Shown here piece by piece: positions 19,598 through 30,737 of a DNA stretch of 64,000 nucleotides. Both the position numbers and the translations under genes were made by a program. The DNA is from Pictodentalium vernedei (Eukaryota; Mollusca; Scaphopoda; Dentaliida; Dentaliidae), in the NCBI GenBank assembly GCA_031216915.1, contig CM062292.1, positions 71,530,956 to 71,594,955 on the forward strand, read 5' to 3'. Positions within the stretch are counted from its first letter, which is position 1, and each line of letters opens with the position of its first letter. The notes below the pieces were generated by a model. It saw only the letters and a list, made by a program, of their open reading frames with translations. It was not told where the DNA came from and did no database searches.

Positions 19598-20353
19598 TTA
19601 TATTTCTCTTATGTGAAATCGTATCATCACCCTCTCTCCGCGAAGATCTAACAGTTCACCATTTTGATCCATCAACGTGGTTTTGAGACTATACAACGTG
19701 TCTAAAATCACTGGTAGATAAACTAAATTTCGAGGTTGCTCCACGATCTTATAACCCGGCGACACGTTTGGAAAGAAGGAATAGATCGTCGGTTGAGCGC
19801 TACCATTCACGTAGCTTCCAGCAATCACGTCCACGTTCACCAGAATGCTATTGACTGCGAGAATGTCGACCGTATTTTCAGATGCCGCGTGGTCTTGATA
19901 CATCTTTCGATTGAATCCCAACATCTTGCCTATAGAATCGTCCGTGTTGAAATCCACTCGAAAATTATCTTCCAAATCCAACATCGTCTGTAAGGTATTA
20001 GGATTGGGAGCGAGTCTGATCTTGTTGCTTCCCTTTCCATCCGTCTTCATTCGTGTCTGAATGTAATTGTTCAAATCGGCTATGTCGTAACTCCCTTTGG
20101 GAATTCGAATCTCCAACCAATCCACTCCGTCGGAATACTTGAACGAGTTATTATTTTCGGTGACGTTGGGAAAGGAATAATAAGTCTCCAGATTCACCAA
20201 CGCCATCTCGTATCTTTTCTCTCTATTCAATTCGATGGAAGGTTCGAATTTCGTAGCGAATCGAATCGAATCGCCACTCACCACGATTAGAATGGATTGT
20301 TTTGCAGCCGTATTCTCTGCTATCCGTTCTAACAATTCTCCTTGTTCCAACAT
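19598..20353 (-). CDS. Minor capsid (penton) protein
   Basis: 251 residues, intact. Matches the Polinton penton pattern: an N-terminal helix (GELLERIAENTAAKQS), SGDSIRF..EPSIELNREKRYEMALVNLETYYSFPN, a central DDSIGKMLGFNR and the end LLDLRGERVMIRFHIRE. It forms a single jelly-roll pentamer at capsid vertices. The spacing is 36 bp to the ATPase gene upstream on the same strand. Being intact next to a broken core gene, it suggests the lesions are recent and scattered. Confidence 0.9.
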   Translation of the reverse strand: MLEQGELLERIAENTAAKQSILIVVSGDSIRFATKFEPSIELNREKRYEMALVNLETYYSFPNVTENNNSFKYSDGVDWLEIRIPKGSYDIADLNNYIQTRMKTDGKGSNKIRLAPNPNTLQTMLDLEDNFRVDFNTDDSIGKMLGFNRKMYQDHAASENTVDILAVNSILVNVDVIAGSYVNGSAQPTIYSFFPNVSPGYKIVEQPRNLVYLPVILDTLYSLKTTLMDQNGELLDLRGERVMIRFHIREI

Positions 20354-20389
20354 TATATTTTTAATTTTATTTTTTTTATTTTTTCAAAA

Positions 20390-21238
20390 CTAATTATTTG
20401 AAGATTTATTATTTTCTAAATTTTTTTTATTTTCACGCTCTATCTTATTATCATCAGAAACATAAAACTTGTCGAATCTGCACCGATATTTTCCGCGATT
20501 AAATTCGCTTGTCAAATCGATCACGACGAAATTGTAAAGTCCTCCATCCCAAACCCTCTTGCAGAATCTCCTGAATTCCGCCACGCTCATGTCGTTTGCG
20601 ACGTGGTCACCGTAGATGTGATTGAGATTCTTGAGATCTTGGCGAAAGAGACATAGAAAATTAGCGTTCTTCCTTATCGTCTGTCTGGGCAATCGAAAAT
20701 AATTCTGTGACAGGTAGAAACTGTCCACATTGCTGTGTCGACCCCTAACGTAATACGATTCGCATCGGTTCTGTCTCTCCAAAAGCAGATCATCGAAAAT
20801 CATGAGATTCTTATCTTCCGATTTCAATTCTCTAGGATCCGGAATGTTGCTAGCGTTCTCATAACATCGACGCTCAACGTTCGAAGATGCATTTCTCTTC
20901 ATCAGCTCCATCGCCGCACCATCCAAAATGGTCGAAAGTGGAGCTTCACTCTTGTCGAATTCCTCCCTACTGTCAAAGATTCTGGCTATGACGTCCTTGG
21001 GCAATCTACGATCCATGCACTCTCGAAGCAATCTGTATTCGGGTTGAAACAAGCTCTTGCCAAACACGAACAATCTGTCGTAATCCAACCAGTCGGGTCG
21101 GGACAACAGATTCATCAACAGATTGGTCTTTCCACAATTCGATTTTCCCACTGTCAAGCCTCTTATGCTTTTGGGAAAGAACTCGTTATTCGACCTCTTA
21201 GTCGCGGCGCCGTTCCAAGACATATCTTTAATGTTCAT
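20390..21238 (-). CDS. Genome-packaging ATPase (A32/FtsK-HerA type)
   Basis: 282 residues from ATG 21,238, intact. Walker A is GKSNCGKT (31-38) and Walker B is LMIFDD (145-150). The SQNYFRLPRQTIRKN segment looks like the sensor/arginine region. I chose the internal ATG (MNIKDMSWNGAA) because the upstream 17 codons are a Lys-rich read-through of the A/T leader and other family members begin close to this point. It pumps the DNA into preformed capsids. Confidence 0.93.
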   Translation of the reverse strand: MNIKDMSWNGAATKRSNNEFFPKSIRGLTVGKSNCGKTNLLMNLLSRPDWLDYDRLFVFGKSLFQPEYRLLRECMDRRLPKDVIARIFDSREEFDKSEAPLSTILDGAAMELMKRNASSNVERRCYENASNIPDPRELKSEDKNLMIFDDLLLERQNRCESYYVRGRHSNVDSFYLSQNYFRLPRQTIRKNANFLCLFRQDLKNLNHIYGDHVANDMSVAEFRRFCKRVWDGGLYNFVVIDLTSEFNRGKYRCRFDKFYVSDDNKIERENKKNLENNKSSNN

Positions 21239-21362
21239 CTTTGTTTTATTTTTTTTTTTTTTTGTTATTTTAGATTCTTTCAAACACAATTTTTATGTTT
21301 TTTCAAACTCAGTTGTTTTAATATTATTATTTATTTTATATCACACCGTCGCGAGTTCTCTT

Positions 21363-21716
21363 CTATCCTGATCCACTCGTCATTTTGGCTAAATCTTGTA
21401 TGGGTACCACAGCATCCTTAAAATCTTTCCAACTTTTCGGCGTTCGCTCTAACGCAGCTCGCTTCGCCGGTGGACTGATCAACTTGTCGATCAACGCGTC
21501 GGCTGCCCTCTTGCCAGCCACAGAAGCTATCCTACCACTGGCTTCGGAAGCGGCTTTCTTACCAGCATCCAAAGCCGTCTTCTTACCGACCTCAAACGCA
21601 GTCGATGCGAGTTTTTTACCCGCATCGCTCGTGAACGCTCGCATTATAGAATCGACGATGCCAGAACCGCCTTGAACGTAAGTTCCGACGTATCCCCTGT
21701 TCTTTATCACCAGCAT
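21363..21716 (-). CDS. Lys/Ala-rich core protein (pX/pVII-like)
   Basis: 117 residues, intact. A short N-terminal segment with GTYVQGGSGIVDSIMRAF leads into repeated AGKKA/ASEASGR units (about 32-75) resembling histone H1 tails, then PPAKRAALERTPKSW. It is probably a DNA-condensing virion core protein and a protease substrate (GGSG-type sites), by comparison with other Polintons. It lies between the ATPase and the conserved ORF, all leftward. Confidence 0.7.
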   Translation of the reverse strand: MLVIKNRGYVGTYVQGGSGIVDSIMRAFTSDAGKKLASTAFEVGKKTALDAGKKAASEASGRIASVAGKRAADALIDKLISPPAKRAALERTPKSWKDFKDAVVPIQDLAKMTSGSG

Positions 21717-21856
21717 ATTTTATATTTTTAAATATATTATGTTTTTTTCACTGGTAAATCGTTTTGTTGTTTAAATACTTTTATTATTCTAGTGTAAAAA
21801 TTTACTGTTTTATTTTTGTTTCTTTGTTTTGTTTCTCTCTACTTATTATATACACA

Positions 21857-22739
21857 TCAATCCTTCAATTCGTTCATCAGCCCTTTATAATGGTTTTTAT
21901 TCAAAACCTTCTGTCTTAACAATTCGTCAGATATAGTAACTATCTGATTATCTAATCCTGTGTTACCAGCCCGTCTGCTCGCCATCAACAAACTCAATCT
22001 CTGAGACAGGGCGTCAGAATCGCTCGGAAGAAAAGTGGTTTTCACTCCTTTGCCAGTCACCGATTCGACGAACTTCTTATTCATATCCCATATGGGTTTC
22101 ACCACTTTCGTCCACTTGTAACCTCTGTTGGCTTTGGGTCTCGTCTCTCTGGCATCGTTATTTCTCTTCATGACGTGGGTCTGAACCAGAATGTCGCCGT
22201 AATTGTCGACATCCTGCTCCGTGTAAACACTAGGCTTGTCGTAAAGGAGCAATCTGCGCAGTCCATCAGTCAATTCGTATCTGTTCGAACCCACGATCAA
22301 TTCATCATCACCTATTTCTACTTCTGTGTCACCGACAAAAGTTCTCCCCTCCGAATCCTTATAAAATCCATACAACAGATCTCTCTTACCGCCATCCTCA
22401 GACGACGTGACGCTATCAGTGGTGATAGTCGAAGCTGTATCGTCAGACTCGCTCAAATCTGTTTGAATTCCTGTGGGAACGTAATCCGGTGTAGATTGAA
22501 CGGAATGCCGATTTCCAAAACTACCGGGCAACGAACCCATTCTCAAAGAACTCTCTTTTATGGGTCTCAATTCTTCTCCTTCCTGCTTCGCTCTTGACCC
22601 TCCGTCACGGGTTTAAATTTTTTGTGGCTTCGCGTTTGCGTTCCATCTCACCAAGACGTCTGCTTCTGTCAGCCGACTGAATGCCCTTCTTAGCACGTTC
22701 ATACTCCCCTAAAATTTGATCTCGGCGCCTAGAATCCAT
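21857..22739 (-). pseudogene. Conserved Polinton ORF (YTEQDVDNYGDIL family), frameshifted near the start
   Basis: The long part (21,857-22,570, about 237 residues) has a Ser/Thr/Asp-rich N-terminus (ESDDTASTITTDSVTSSED), then DLLYGFYKDSEGRTFVGDTEVEI, YELTDGLRRLLLYDKP, YTEQDVDNYGDILVQT and a basic KANRGYKWTKVVKPIWD. I recall the same core as a widespread uncharacterised Polinton protein. No ATG starts the long part. A likely true start at 22,739 opens 44 codons (MDSRRRDQILGEYERAKKGI) and shifts frame near the A6/T3/A3 runs at about 22,612-22,624. It is probably a virion or assembly protein, which is inference. Confidence 0.72.
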
Positions 22740-23542
22740 CTGTAAAAACATTTTCCGTTTTTAATTGTTAATGTTCCTTTAAGTATGCTAATGCGAGTTA
22801 TTTTATTATTTTCAAAATTAAAATGTATAATTATATTTTTATGTTTTTAAGTTAATAAAAATCTTTCTGTCTTTAATACAATAACTAAAAATTCACATCT
22901 CAACTCAGTATTGATTGAATTGGGAAAGTTTAATAAACGTTTTAAGTACATGACAAACCGGTTTCTGATTTAACGCATTTGAGAGTAATTTACGTTTGTT
23001 AAAGGGAATTTCCATTCACATATCAAAAAACCATTCACTCAGTGTCGAATTAAGAGAGAACCTTAAAGACAGTTAAAAACATTTCTAGCACATAAAAGAA
23101 ACTGTTTTTTTTTAATTTAACGTTAAAGGGGATTCATTCATTCATTCATTCATTCATTCATTCAAATCTCTGATCGTTATCACGAATATATTAAAAATTT
23201 ACCACTCAAAACCTAATTGAGTGGAAAATGCGTTTTATTATACATTATTAAAATGATCCATTAAAACGAAAAACCTTCATTCACGCCACAACAAAAACAT
23301 GAGCAACATTTTCATTCAAACATTCCATTACTCTAAATTGTCTCTAAACTCAATTTCTCTTTGTTACATCGAAACAAAACACGAATGTCTATTTTACAGA
23401 TCATATTTTATAGTCGACTCTTTTTGAACGGATGCCTTTTCATTCACGCAACTCTTTTTTTTAAAACTGACGCTCATATTTATAGTCTACTCTTTTGAAC
23501 GAAAACCTCATTCAGTCACAACAGTAACATGTGTTAGTTTTA
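22740..23542. other. A/T-rich non-coding zone next to the right TIR
   Basis: About 800 bp without a gene. It holds a (TTCA)n run at 23,136-23,165 and many CATTCA/CATTCAC words. A degenerate direct repeat also occurs, TATAGTCGACTCTTTTTGAACG at about 23,411 versus TATAGTCTACTCTTTTGAACG at about 23,480, each followed by a CATTCA motif, with a third partial one near 23,271. The left arm lacks such a block. It could hold control elements or be a relic of lost genes. Confidence 0.5.
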
Positions 23543-24013
23543 CTTCAGGAAACGTGACAGTGGGTTTGCCGGTTCAGAGACACCTCTTTTCCGTGTACCG
23601 TACACGATTCGATTTCCGACGTAAAATCCGCAAATGGATTTCAGTGTACGCCTCCATAGGGATTCAGAGTTAAAATCGTGTACAGACGCGGACGATTTAG
23701 AATCAGCAAGATGATGATTTAGAAACGACAACACGTTTTTTTGCTCGCGATTTAACACTGAATCCTACGGGGCCGATTTCAATCAAAACGGTACATGTAC
23801 GTGTACGTAAAACTACAGGCGTTTTTTTCACTCTTGGATACAATTCAGTGGTCTTTGAATCGGCAAAGCCGATTCTAACACACCCTAAAAAACGTTAAAA
23901 TCGTGTACCTGTACACGATTTTAACACTAAATCCTATGGAGGTGTACATCGATGTACGTGTACATGTACACGTACATGTACACCCGTCTTTAAATCGGCC
24001 TTTATTACCTACT
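23543..24013 (-). repeat. Right terminal inverted repeat (~471 bp)
   Basis: Inverted copy of 4,746-5,228 with scattered substitutions and one roughly 12-bp length difference near 23,775. It ends with CCTTTATTACCTACT at 24,013, followed at once by the AGCGTA duplication. Confidence 0.92.
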
Positions 24014-24019
24014 AGCGTA
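24014..24019. repeat. Right 6-bp target-site duplication (AGCGTA)
   Basis: Identical to 4,740-4,745. It marks the right boundary of the Polinton. Confidence 0.93.
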
Positions 24020-24838
24020 GATTTAGGAGAGCACCACGATGTGGTGGTATCATCAGGTGTGACAAAGTGTGTTCAGCATCGCTACTGCCACAGAAGGCTT
24101 GCGAAACAAGCCGAATCGCTTTTAGTGGAAACGTTTAGCTGGACCACCCATGTCACAACTCCGGAATGTCACCAGCTATGTTTTATAAACTCCTTTAATA
24201 TGGTAACACATGACATTTGAAGGTCCATTCAGGTCTGCAGAAAAATACCATTCTGCTGCAGCCTACAAGACTGAGTCAGCTTGAAGGCAACAAATGGTAA
24301 AATTCAACAACCAAGCAAAGCCCATTATTAACATTAGAATATATGTTCAGAACTTAGTTAAATTTATACCTTGAGGCTTTACATAGTTTTCAACTCATGT
24401 TCTTCTAGCCTGGCATACATGGAAACCATATGTGATTAGTTCAATTAGTGAAAGATATTCGTGTTTCAGATCAAACTTCCATTAATACAAATTGTATTAA
24501 TTCTTAATATATAACATGGATATTTACTTTACCACAGGAAAAAAGCACTGTTCCACTTTCAGGGGTTCTCTTGGGATTATTTAATCATTTATACCCATGT
24601 TGCCCATTTTAGAAGACTTTCACCCTAAGCATTGGTGAATGGCTCCTATTTACCAATAAAACAGATGATGTTCAGTAAACAAGCACTGCTTCACTCCCCG
24701 GGTTTCCCATGGGGCTAGGGAATTATAATGATCTTATTTGATTGTCAGGCAAAACTTATTCCAGCTAGTAGATGCCACCACATACCATATTTACTGGTAG
24801 AGGACTAGATTATTTTTGGTGATCTGAATTTCTTGTTC
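24020..24838. other. Intergenic host DNA
   Basis: No gene, RNA gene or clear repeat seen. Confidence 0.4.
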
Positions 24839-24972
24839 AAAATTTGTTTTATCACAATTTTTTTTTATTTATTTATTGATGTTTAAGGTCACATACTTTA
24901 AACATCAATAAATAAATAAATATTGGAGACTGCCTGTGGGCTCTCTCCAATAATTTGTAATAAAACAAATTT
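24839..24972. repeat. Foldback element
   Basis: The outer ends AAATTTGTTTTAT and its complement (24,839 and 24,972) enclose an inner palindrome, TATTTATTTATTGATGTTTAA against its inverse (24,866-24,886 and about 24,898-24,919). Confidence 0.65.
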
Positions 24973-25539
24973 ATATAAACAATATGACTGAATATGACTG
25001 AATGAAATGTGAGCAAGTGTATCAAATATATCCATCATCATCACCAGACAAACTTTATTATAATTTTATTGACAATGTGAGGGTAACTTACAAATTATTT
25101 TCGCTAATACTGAAACATAATGTTTTATTTTCGTGTTTATCATGTTTGTTCAGTAACTGATATTGAGATTGAATAAAGGCTATCGGCTGTAGTTTTTGTT
25201 TGGAAAGCGTCTATGAAATCCGACTTCATCCTCCAACTCCAATACACAGTACTCACCCCGTGGTGCCCCCCCCCCCCCCCCCCACCCTTCCATCCCACCT
25301 CCACTTGCTTCTGGCTGGCAACGCCACTGTTTACGTGCGTAATTCTTATAGCAGTTGTTAGTCAAATGTCTCACCTTGTCCGTGTCCTCTCTTCCTATGA
25401 CGCTCCATATTGTCCTTCTTAGTGAATATTTTCCCACAATGCTTGCGTGAATATCAGATGTCCCCGTAATCCTTAAAATAATAAAAGGCCGCTCGGCCAA
25501 ACGTCCCAGACCCCCCCTCCCACCCCCCCCCCCAAAAAA

Positions 25540-26200
25540 AAAAGTGTGCAATTCGAGGTATCTGAACAAACTGATTTTTTCGAAGTTGAAAAAGGGACAT
25601 AACTCTGGCAAAAAATGTCGAACCAAACCCCGAGTTAAAATTGGCCTGTATTTTATGTGGATACACCTACATACTAAATTTTATTTGATGAGGCCAAAAT
25701 CAACTAAAGTTATCGTCGGGAAACCCCCCCAAAATGAATTTTCGAAGTCGGAAAAGGAGGACAACTCTGGAAAAAATTGTAGGACCGTACCCCGATTTGA
25801 ACTGGGCCTACAATTAAAACTAGAAGTCCTGTCATCTAGGCTTAATTGCGCGTAGGAATTGCGCGCAATTTTCGTATAGAATGTCATCCAAAGCACGGCA
25901 TCTTCTCCTGGTTACTCATAGCAAACACAGGCAACGTTTCTTACAATGGACCTCCGGGTACCCGGAGGTCCATTGGCTGAAACATTGCTTGTGAACAGGC
26001 CATATGTATAGGATTTGATAGCCTTACAATAATCATAACGAACAGATTAACGCGCAAATCGACGTGCTATTTGTGCGCATTTTGTGACAGGACTTCTAGT
26101 TTTAACTATACATGTTATATTGATACATCAACATAACAAATTTCGTTTGATTTGGCCAACTATAACTAAAGTTATCATGGGGAAACCTAAGTGGGACGGA
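25540..26200. repeat. Dispersed repeat with 'ACAACTCTGG' units
   Basis: Two related units (about 25,573-25,725 and 25,740-25,830) share GAAGTYGGAAAA..GGACATAACTCTGG, CCCCGAGTT and AACTAAAGTTATCGTCGGG. A third end piece (26,155-26,210) reads AACTAAAGTTATCATGGGGA followed by GGACGGACGCACGGACG. Such stretches are common in mollusc DNA in my experience. A 32-nt perfect palindrome interrupts the region at 25,944-25,975. Confidence 0.5.
25944..25975. repeat. Perfect 32-nt palindrome
   Basis: Self-complementary around GGGTACCC (arm CAATGGACCTCCGGGT). It is a likely foldback core. Confidence 0.75.
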
Positions 26201-26462
26201 CGCACGGACGAACACCGGCTTTTTTATTAGTCCCCGGAAAAGTTTTTTTTCGGGGGCCAATGAATGCACACAGAAAACGTTTAATTAACCCGAGTACACA
26301 GAGGTGATCCTTTTCCGTCAAGAGATTAATATGGAATGAGCCCGAAGTCACACGGTCCCTGAATTTTTCTGTGTCTGGCGGACGTAAAAGAAACCACCAT
26401 GCAGTTTTGATCCAATTTTTCATCCCCGATTAAACTTTTTTTTTGTTTGTATTTTTGTTTTT

Positions 26463-26815
26463 TAGAGAGAGGTCCCGAGTGGATAAGTGCGCTGATCTTT
26501 CATGCCAGAGGTCCCGGGATCGATCGGGGAAAGTTCTCGAAGTGCCCGAACACTCTCTGTCAGCAGCAATTGTTGGGTTGATGCGGTCACAGCGTACCGT
26601 CTTGTCGGGTGGGGGCGTAAAATGGCTGTCCTCTGTGCAGAGAGAAAGACACACACACCCCGTGCAGGCTAAAATCCCCTTTGCAGTGTTCGATAAGAGG
26701 GAGGCCACGAAGTTGTCGCTACGAAGGTCACCCCACACACCTGCGCCATTGGGCCAAGGAAAGGCGTTAATATAAGTTGCATAACTTGTTCGCCAATCCT
26801 TGTAAAACAAATAAG
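26463..26815 (+). mobile_element. Probable second tRNA-derived SINE family
   Basis: The start resembles a serine/leucine-type tRNA: GTCCCGAGTGGATAAGTGC as A-box region and GGGATCGATC as B-box, about 50 bp apart. A body of about 280 bp rich in CACACAC and an A/T tail (AAATAAGATTAAAATAAATTT) follow. No second copy is visible in this window, so the call rests on the tRNA-like head alone. Confidence 0.45.
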
Positions 26816-26974
26816 ATTAAAATAAATTTGTTTTCCCATGGGATTACATGTAAAAGTCGGATACACAGGGGAGTGGAATTTAAACACAATGGGAATATAC
26901 TAGTCTGATTGGTTGATTTACTTCGATCTGATTGGTCAATTCAAAAACAACTTGACCCTCATTAAATTAAAGTA

Positions 26975-27720
26975 AAGGGGGTTAGTTAATGAACTTACTA
27001 AAATAGATCAGTAGCAACAGTGGGGGGGGGGGGGGGGGGGGGGAGGGGTGTCAACTAAGAATGTTACAAAGATAGACCATTAACATAGGGATGTGTAAAA
27101 ATATAGTTCCACGTTGAAAATTAGTTAGGTGGTCAATTAAGGAACTTACTAAATATAGATCCGCCGTGGCAACAGTAGGGGGTGAGGCCCATTAAGGATG
27201 CTACTAAATATAGATTATTAAGCATTGGAATGTGCAAAATACAATTCCACATTGGTACAAAGGGAAACTAATGGGACTAAGTGGTTAGTTAAAGGGCCCT
27301 AGTTAGTGAACTTACTAAGTATAGAAAAGAAACTTATATATAGGAAAATATAATTCCGACTTACAGTTAAGGGAATATGCAGAAGAGGGGAAAATGTGGG
27401 GTTTTGTTGGGGGGGGGGGTGCTTTGGGTCATTGTCGGGTTGTTTGTGGTAATTAGATTGACTTTTATACAAAGGAACGCGACTATTATTGAAAAAAGAG
27501 GATTCTTCCAGAAATCCTACCTCAGATAAACAAATAAACATGTAGAAGCCGAAATTTAGTGGAAATTCGAGCCAAATAAACAGTTGTCGTGTTGTTTGTG
27601 GTAATTCTAGGAAGTAACTGAGGATTCTGAGCAATTCGATTCACTCTTATACAAAGGGACACTGCTTTTATTGGAAAAAAGAGCATTTTTGGGGAATCCG
27701 ACCCCAATTAGGGGGCTTTT
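26975..27720. repeat. Degenerate tandem repeats with poly-G runs
   Basis: Units sharing AACTTACTAAATATAGAT and ATAATTCCACRTTG occur at about 26,985, 27,140 and 27,305 (period near 150). A second pair sharing GTTGTTTGTGGTAATT and CTTTTATACAAAGGRACRC occurs at about 27,437 and 27,590. Poly-G runs (27,024 and 27,407) interrupt them. Not coding. Confidence 0.6.
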
Positions 27721-27803
27721 GGTGATTGAGGTATTTCTTGGGTCTATTTGAGTAATTCTATGAAGTAAACGAGGATATGGTAGAAAATCCGAACCAGCAA
27801 CCT

Positions 27804-27834
<31 letters not shown>

Positions 27835-27844
27835 TCCTATTATA

Positions 27845-28800
27845 GGTCATTGGATCACATTGCAACCACGTGCTACCATAGAAACCAAGAGGGTGGTCTC
27901 CAGTATGCAGGTCTCGTTACAGTTATTCAGTTGAAAACGTTGGGTTTTTTTTTTAAAAAAATGCACGTCTTCTCATGAACACGGTCGAGGATATTTCGCA
28001 TTTAAATTGCCTCCCCTATCCACAATGCTCGCAGTGTATATAGTTTCTGAAAGCTCTGCATATAGCCTTTTCTGGAGACAACTACACACAATGAAAATGA
28101 CTCAAACTGGTCAATTTTTTCTCATTTTGGGGGTGCATTTCCAATTTTCGTGCATCAATAGTGATAAAACTGCGTTGTAGGAATTTCTCATTCCTCCACT
28201 GAGGATTTTACAGCATAAGATGATCATTCTGACAAATAAAGAACATATGGGTTTCTTATTCATTTTTTCAGAAGGCTTTCTCAAAGCAAATTTACACAAA
28301 AATTGGCTCATTTGTAACATTCAAATTGTCAGGTCCCAAACAGGTCTGGGTTAGTCACTGAACACTCCTGTGTGATCTTGACCCCCAACTGAAATGCACT
28401 TGACAGTACACAGTTTGAATCAAGACCACGAACAGATTAGCCTGGTCATATCACCATTATTGAGAATTATTTACTAAACCCACACGACCACAAAATAAAA
28501 CAATGGCTCAAAATAGCCATTTGGTCGAGGATATTCAATAACCTCGGATATGACCTTTTAATAGGAAACGAGACGACGGAAACACTTGTCACTTTAATAA
28601 CACGCGCTGCGCATTAATATCACCACGGGGAAAACATCACAAGATGGACGCTCCCGTGGGCTACCAGTATCGATATGTGAAACTCATCACAAGATGGCCG
28701 CTCCCGCGGGCTACAATGGCAACTAAACATAACGTAACTGGATCACGTGACTATTGCGTCACCTCCCTCTCCGGCTATCACTCCGGCCAATAGGGGCAGT
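27845..28800. repeat. Dispersed repeat, also present at 52,030-52,260
   Basis: The words GCAACCACGTGCTACCATA, AACACGCGCTGCGCATTA and GATCACGTGACTATTGCGTCAC occur here and, in the same order, at 52,030-52,240. Here the ATCACAAGATGG..GCTCCCG piece is doubled at 28,637 and 28,686. The CACGTGACTATGACGTCAC stretch looks like E-box/CRE sites, which may only be chance. Confidence 0.6.
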
Positions 28801-30510
28801 TTACCACATCTATGACTGCGGGTTGTACTTTTAATAGTTTTGCGTCACATCAGTAATAAACCGGTCGCACTGTGATTGACGTCTTTCCTTGTAGTTCTTT
28901 ATCATACCTGAATGTGCCAATTCGATCCCTGTTGAAGTGAACGCCGAAGTTTAGACCATCAGATCTAGTCTCATAGTACCCCAAGAGGCCAACTCAGATC
29001 TGTCCACTACACTACTGTCGCTGTTCCTTTTGACCAGCTTTGGGGACCTCGTAAAGTCGCAAGTAGTCGTTCGCATCGCAGTGCTAAGAAAAATCGAATT
29101 TGCCGGTATGAAACGTCAATGGATATATGCGACGTCCTGATGCTCTATCCAGGTACAACTAACCCATTCCAGGCACAGTTTTTTGACTCTGAAATTCGAT
29201 TAATCTCTGAATAACACAGGTATATTAAAAACCAAAATGGTGGTTGTGTTACATGGAGTCCGAACATATGAATATCTACAATCAAACTGGTAGCAGCGGG
29301 TTCCGGTGATTCCCCAATGTCTGCAGCTGCATTTTAGTGAGCGCTGTAAACGGAGGCAAATTATAACAAAACTGTCTATACAAAAGTTGCCTCGGACATC
29401 CAAGACCAAGGCTACGACATCCGACAAGCTAAATTCGCAATAGCTTTTATGTTGGAACTAGATATTCAAGCGTGCATGAGATTTGTTCAAGGTAAACGCC
29501 ATTTTTGTTTCTATTGAGATTTTTTGAGGTCACGTGCGATCCCGTATTTGAAAATCCACACGGTTGCACGTTGACAAATAAACGTCTTCAAAAATCAAAC
29601 CCAGCGTTCACGCCGGACCACATTGTTAGTCATCATCGATATTAAGGACCAAACAAAGTGTTTTGATGTCGAAAAGGATAATGGGGGTGGATGTGCACTT
29701 CGCATTCTGATCCAAATAAACTGATTGAGTTTTGAAAACATGAACTGATAGGCGAATTGGGCGGTCACCGAAGTTATATCTGATAAAGTTAATGATTCAG
29801 ATTCTGCTAATGGTCAGAGGAGCAGTTTTCACATTGGTCCGAAACTGTTTGGTGCCACATTTTTAGCAAGCCTGAAAATAAGCAATCTGCAGAATGTGGT
29901 CCCTAGAGGGTAAACTTGCTGATGCTATTCCTTATTGTGGCCAAGAATCCCCCAATTAATCTTCTGGGTACCTCATTCTGTTTCGTACTGAGACCTTGAT
30001 TCATATTGAGGTTCACAGAGGGTAAATTCTGGGGACCTTATTTCTGCAGATGACAGTCTGCTTATTTTCAGGCTTGATTTTTAGCCATTCTAGATATTTT
30101 AATGCCAAAGCAGCTAAACAATGTGTTTGGTTCCAAAAAGCTAATGGGAGGGGCAGGGGTGTTCTTCGCTGTCTGATCCAAAAAAAAATGATCAAGTTAC
30201 TATTAAAAAATTAACTGAAAATTACATTATTTCAAGAGTGAACAGACAATTGATCACAGAAAAAACTCTTCGACAGAACTCAAGAGTTCTGGTCAAATCA
30301 TTGGAAGGCGAAAGCCTAAGTTATATCTACATGCTACTGATCCAATTAATGGCCAGGCTGATTGCTATCAAACATACATGTATACCTGTTGTTGCACATA
30401 GATAATAACAGATTAATTGGCTAATTACTGTAAATCATTGGGCTTGGTCGGTGGCGAGTCTTGACAAAAGGAAGTATTTAGAGTTACGGCGGAATGAAGG
30501 ATTTACCTAA
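28801..30510. other. Intergenic host DNA
   Basis: No gene recognised. Short open frames here have no family features. Confidence 0.4.
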
Positions 30511-30737
30511 TTAACTCTTAACCCGCTGAGTAGTTTATAGATATTTTTCATCAAATCTAGTCATGGCTAGATTTGATGAAAAATAAATTTAAATGTAACA
30601 CAAGAAATCATTGGTGAAAAATCCACTCCATTTACAGCCAGACAATATGATTAAATATGCACATATTATACTAATTTCAGAGACAGGAGAAGCTCTGTGC
30701 TGGGCAGGAACAGCTGCCAGCAGCATGCAAAGAGTTA
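30511..30737. mobile_element. TTAA-bounded foldback element
   Basis: Begins TTAACTCTT and ends AAGAGTTAA, with an internal 19-bp inverted pair (30,542-30,560 and 30,567-30,585; TATTTTTCATCAAATCTAG). The layout matches the TTAA family at 53-62 kb, but the sequence is different. Confidence 0.5.

Larger units (their letters stand above)
4746..24013. mobile_element. Polinton/Maverick (adintovirus-type) element, 19,268 bp
   Basis: The ends start 5'-AGTAGGTAATAAAGG on each strand, as Polinton termini typically begin with AG. Long inverted repeats and a 6-bp duplication frame the gene set expected of Polintons and adintoviruses: family-B DNA polymerase, DDE integrase, adenain-like protease, A32/FtsK-type packaging ATPase, double-jelly-roll capsid, penton, core proteins and a fibre. 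Accessory genes are an IAP, a CARD protein and two unknown paralogs. Intergenic DNA is strikingly A/T-rich with TATATA boxes. Several genes are interrupted, so this copy is probably inactive, although most of the gene complement can be read. Confidence 0.96.

Noticed and set aside
4746-24013. Contaminating free viral genome joined by misassembly
   Set aside because: A perfect 6-bp duplication at both host junctions, and decayed genes, fit a true integrated copy.
25180-25666. Overlapping frames of 148 and 70 codons
   Set aside because: Produced by poly-C/poly-G runs (GGGGGRGG peptides) inside a dispersed repeat.
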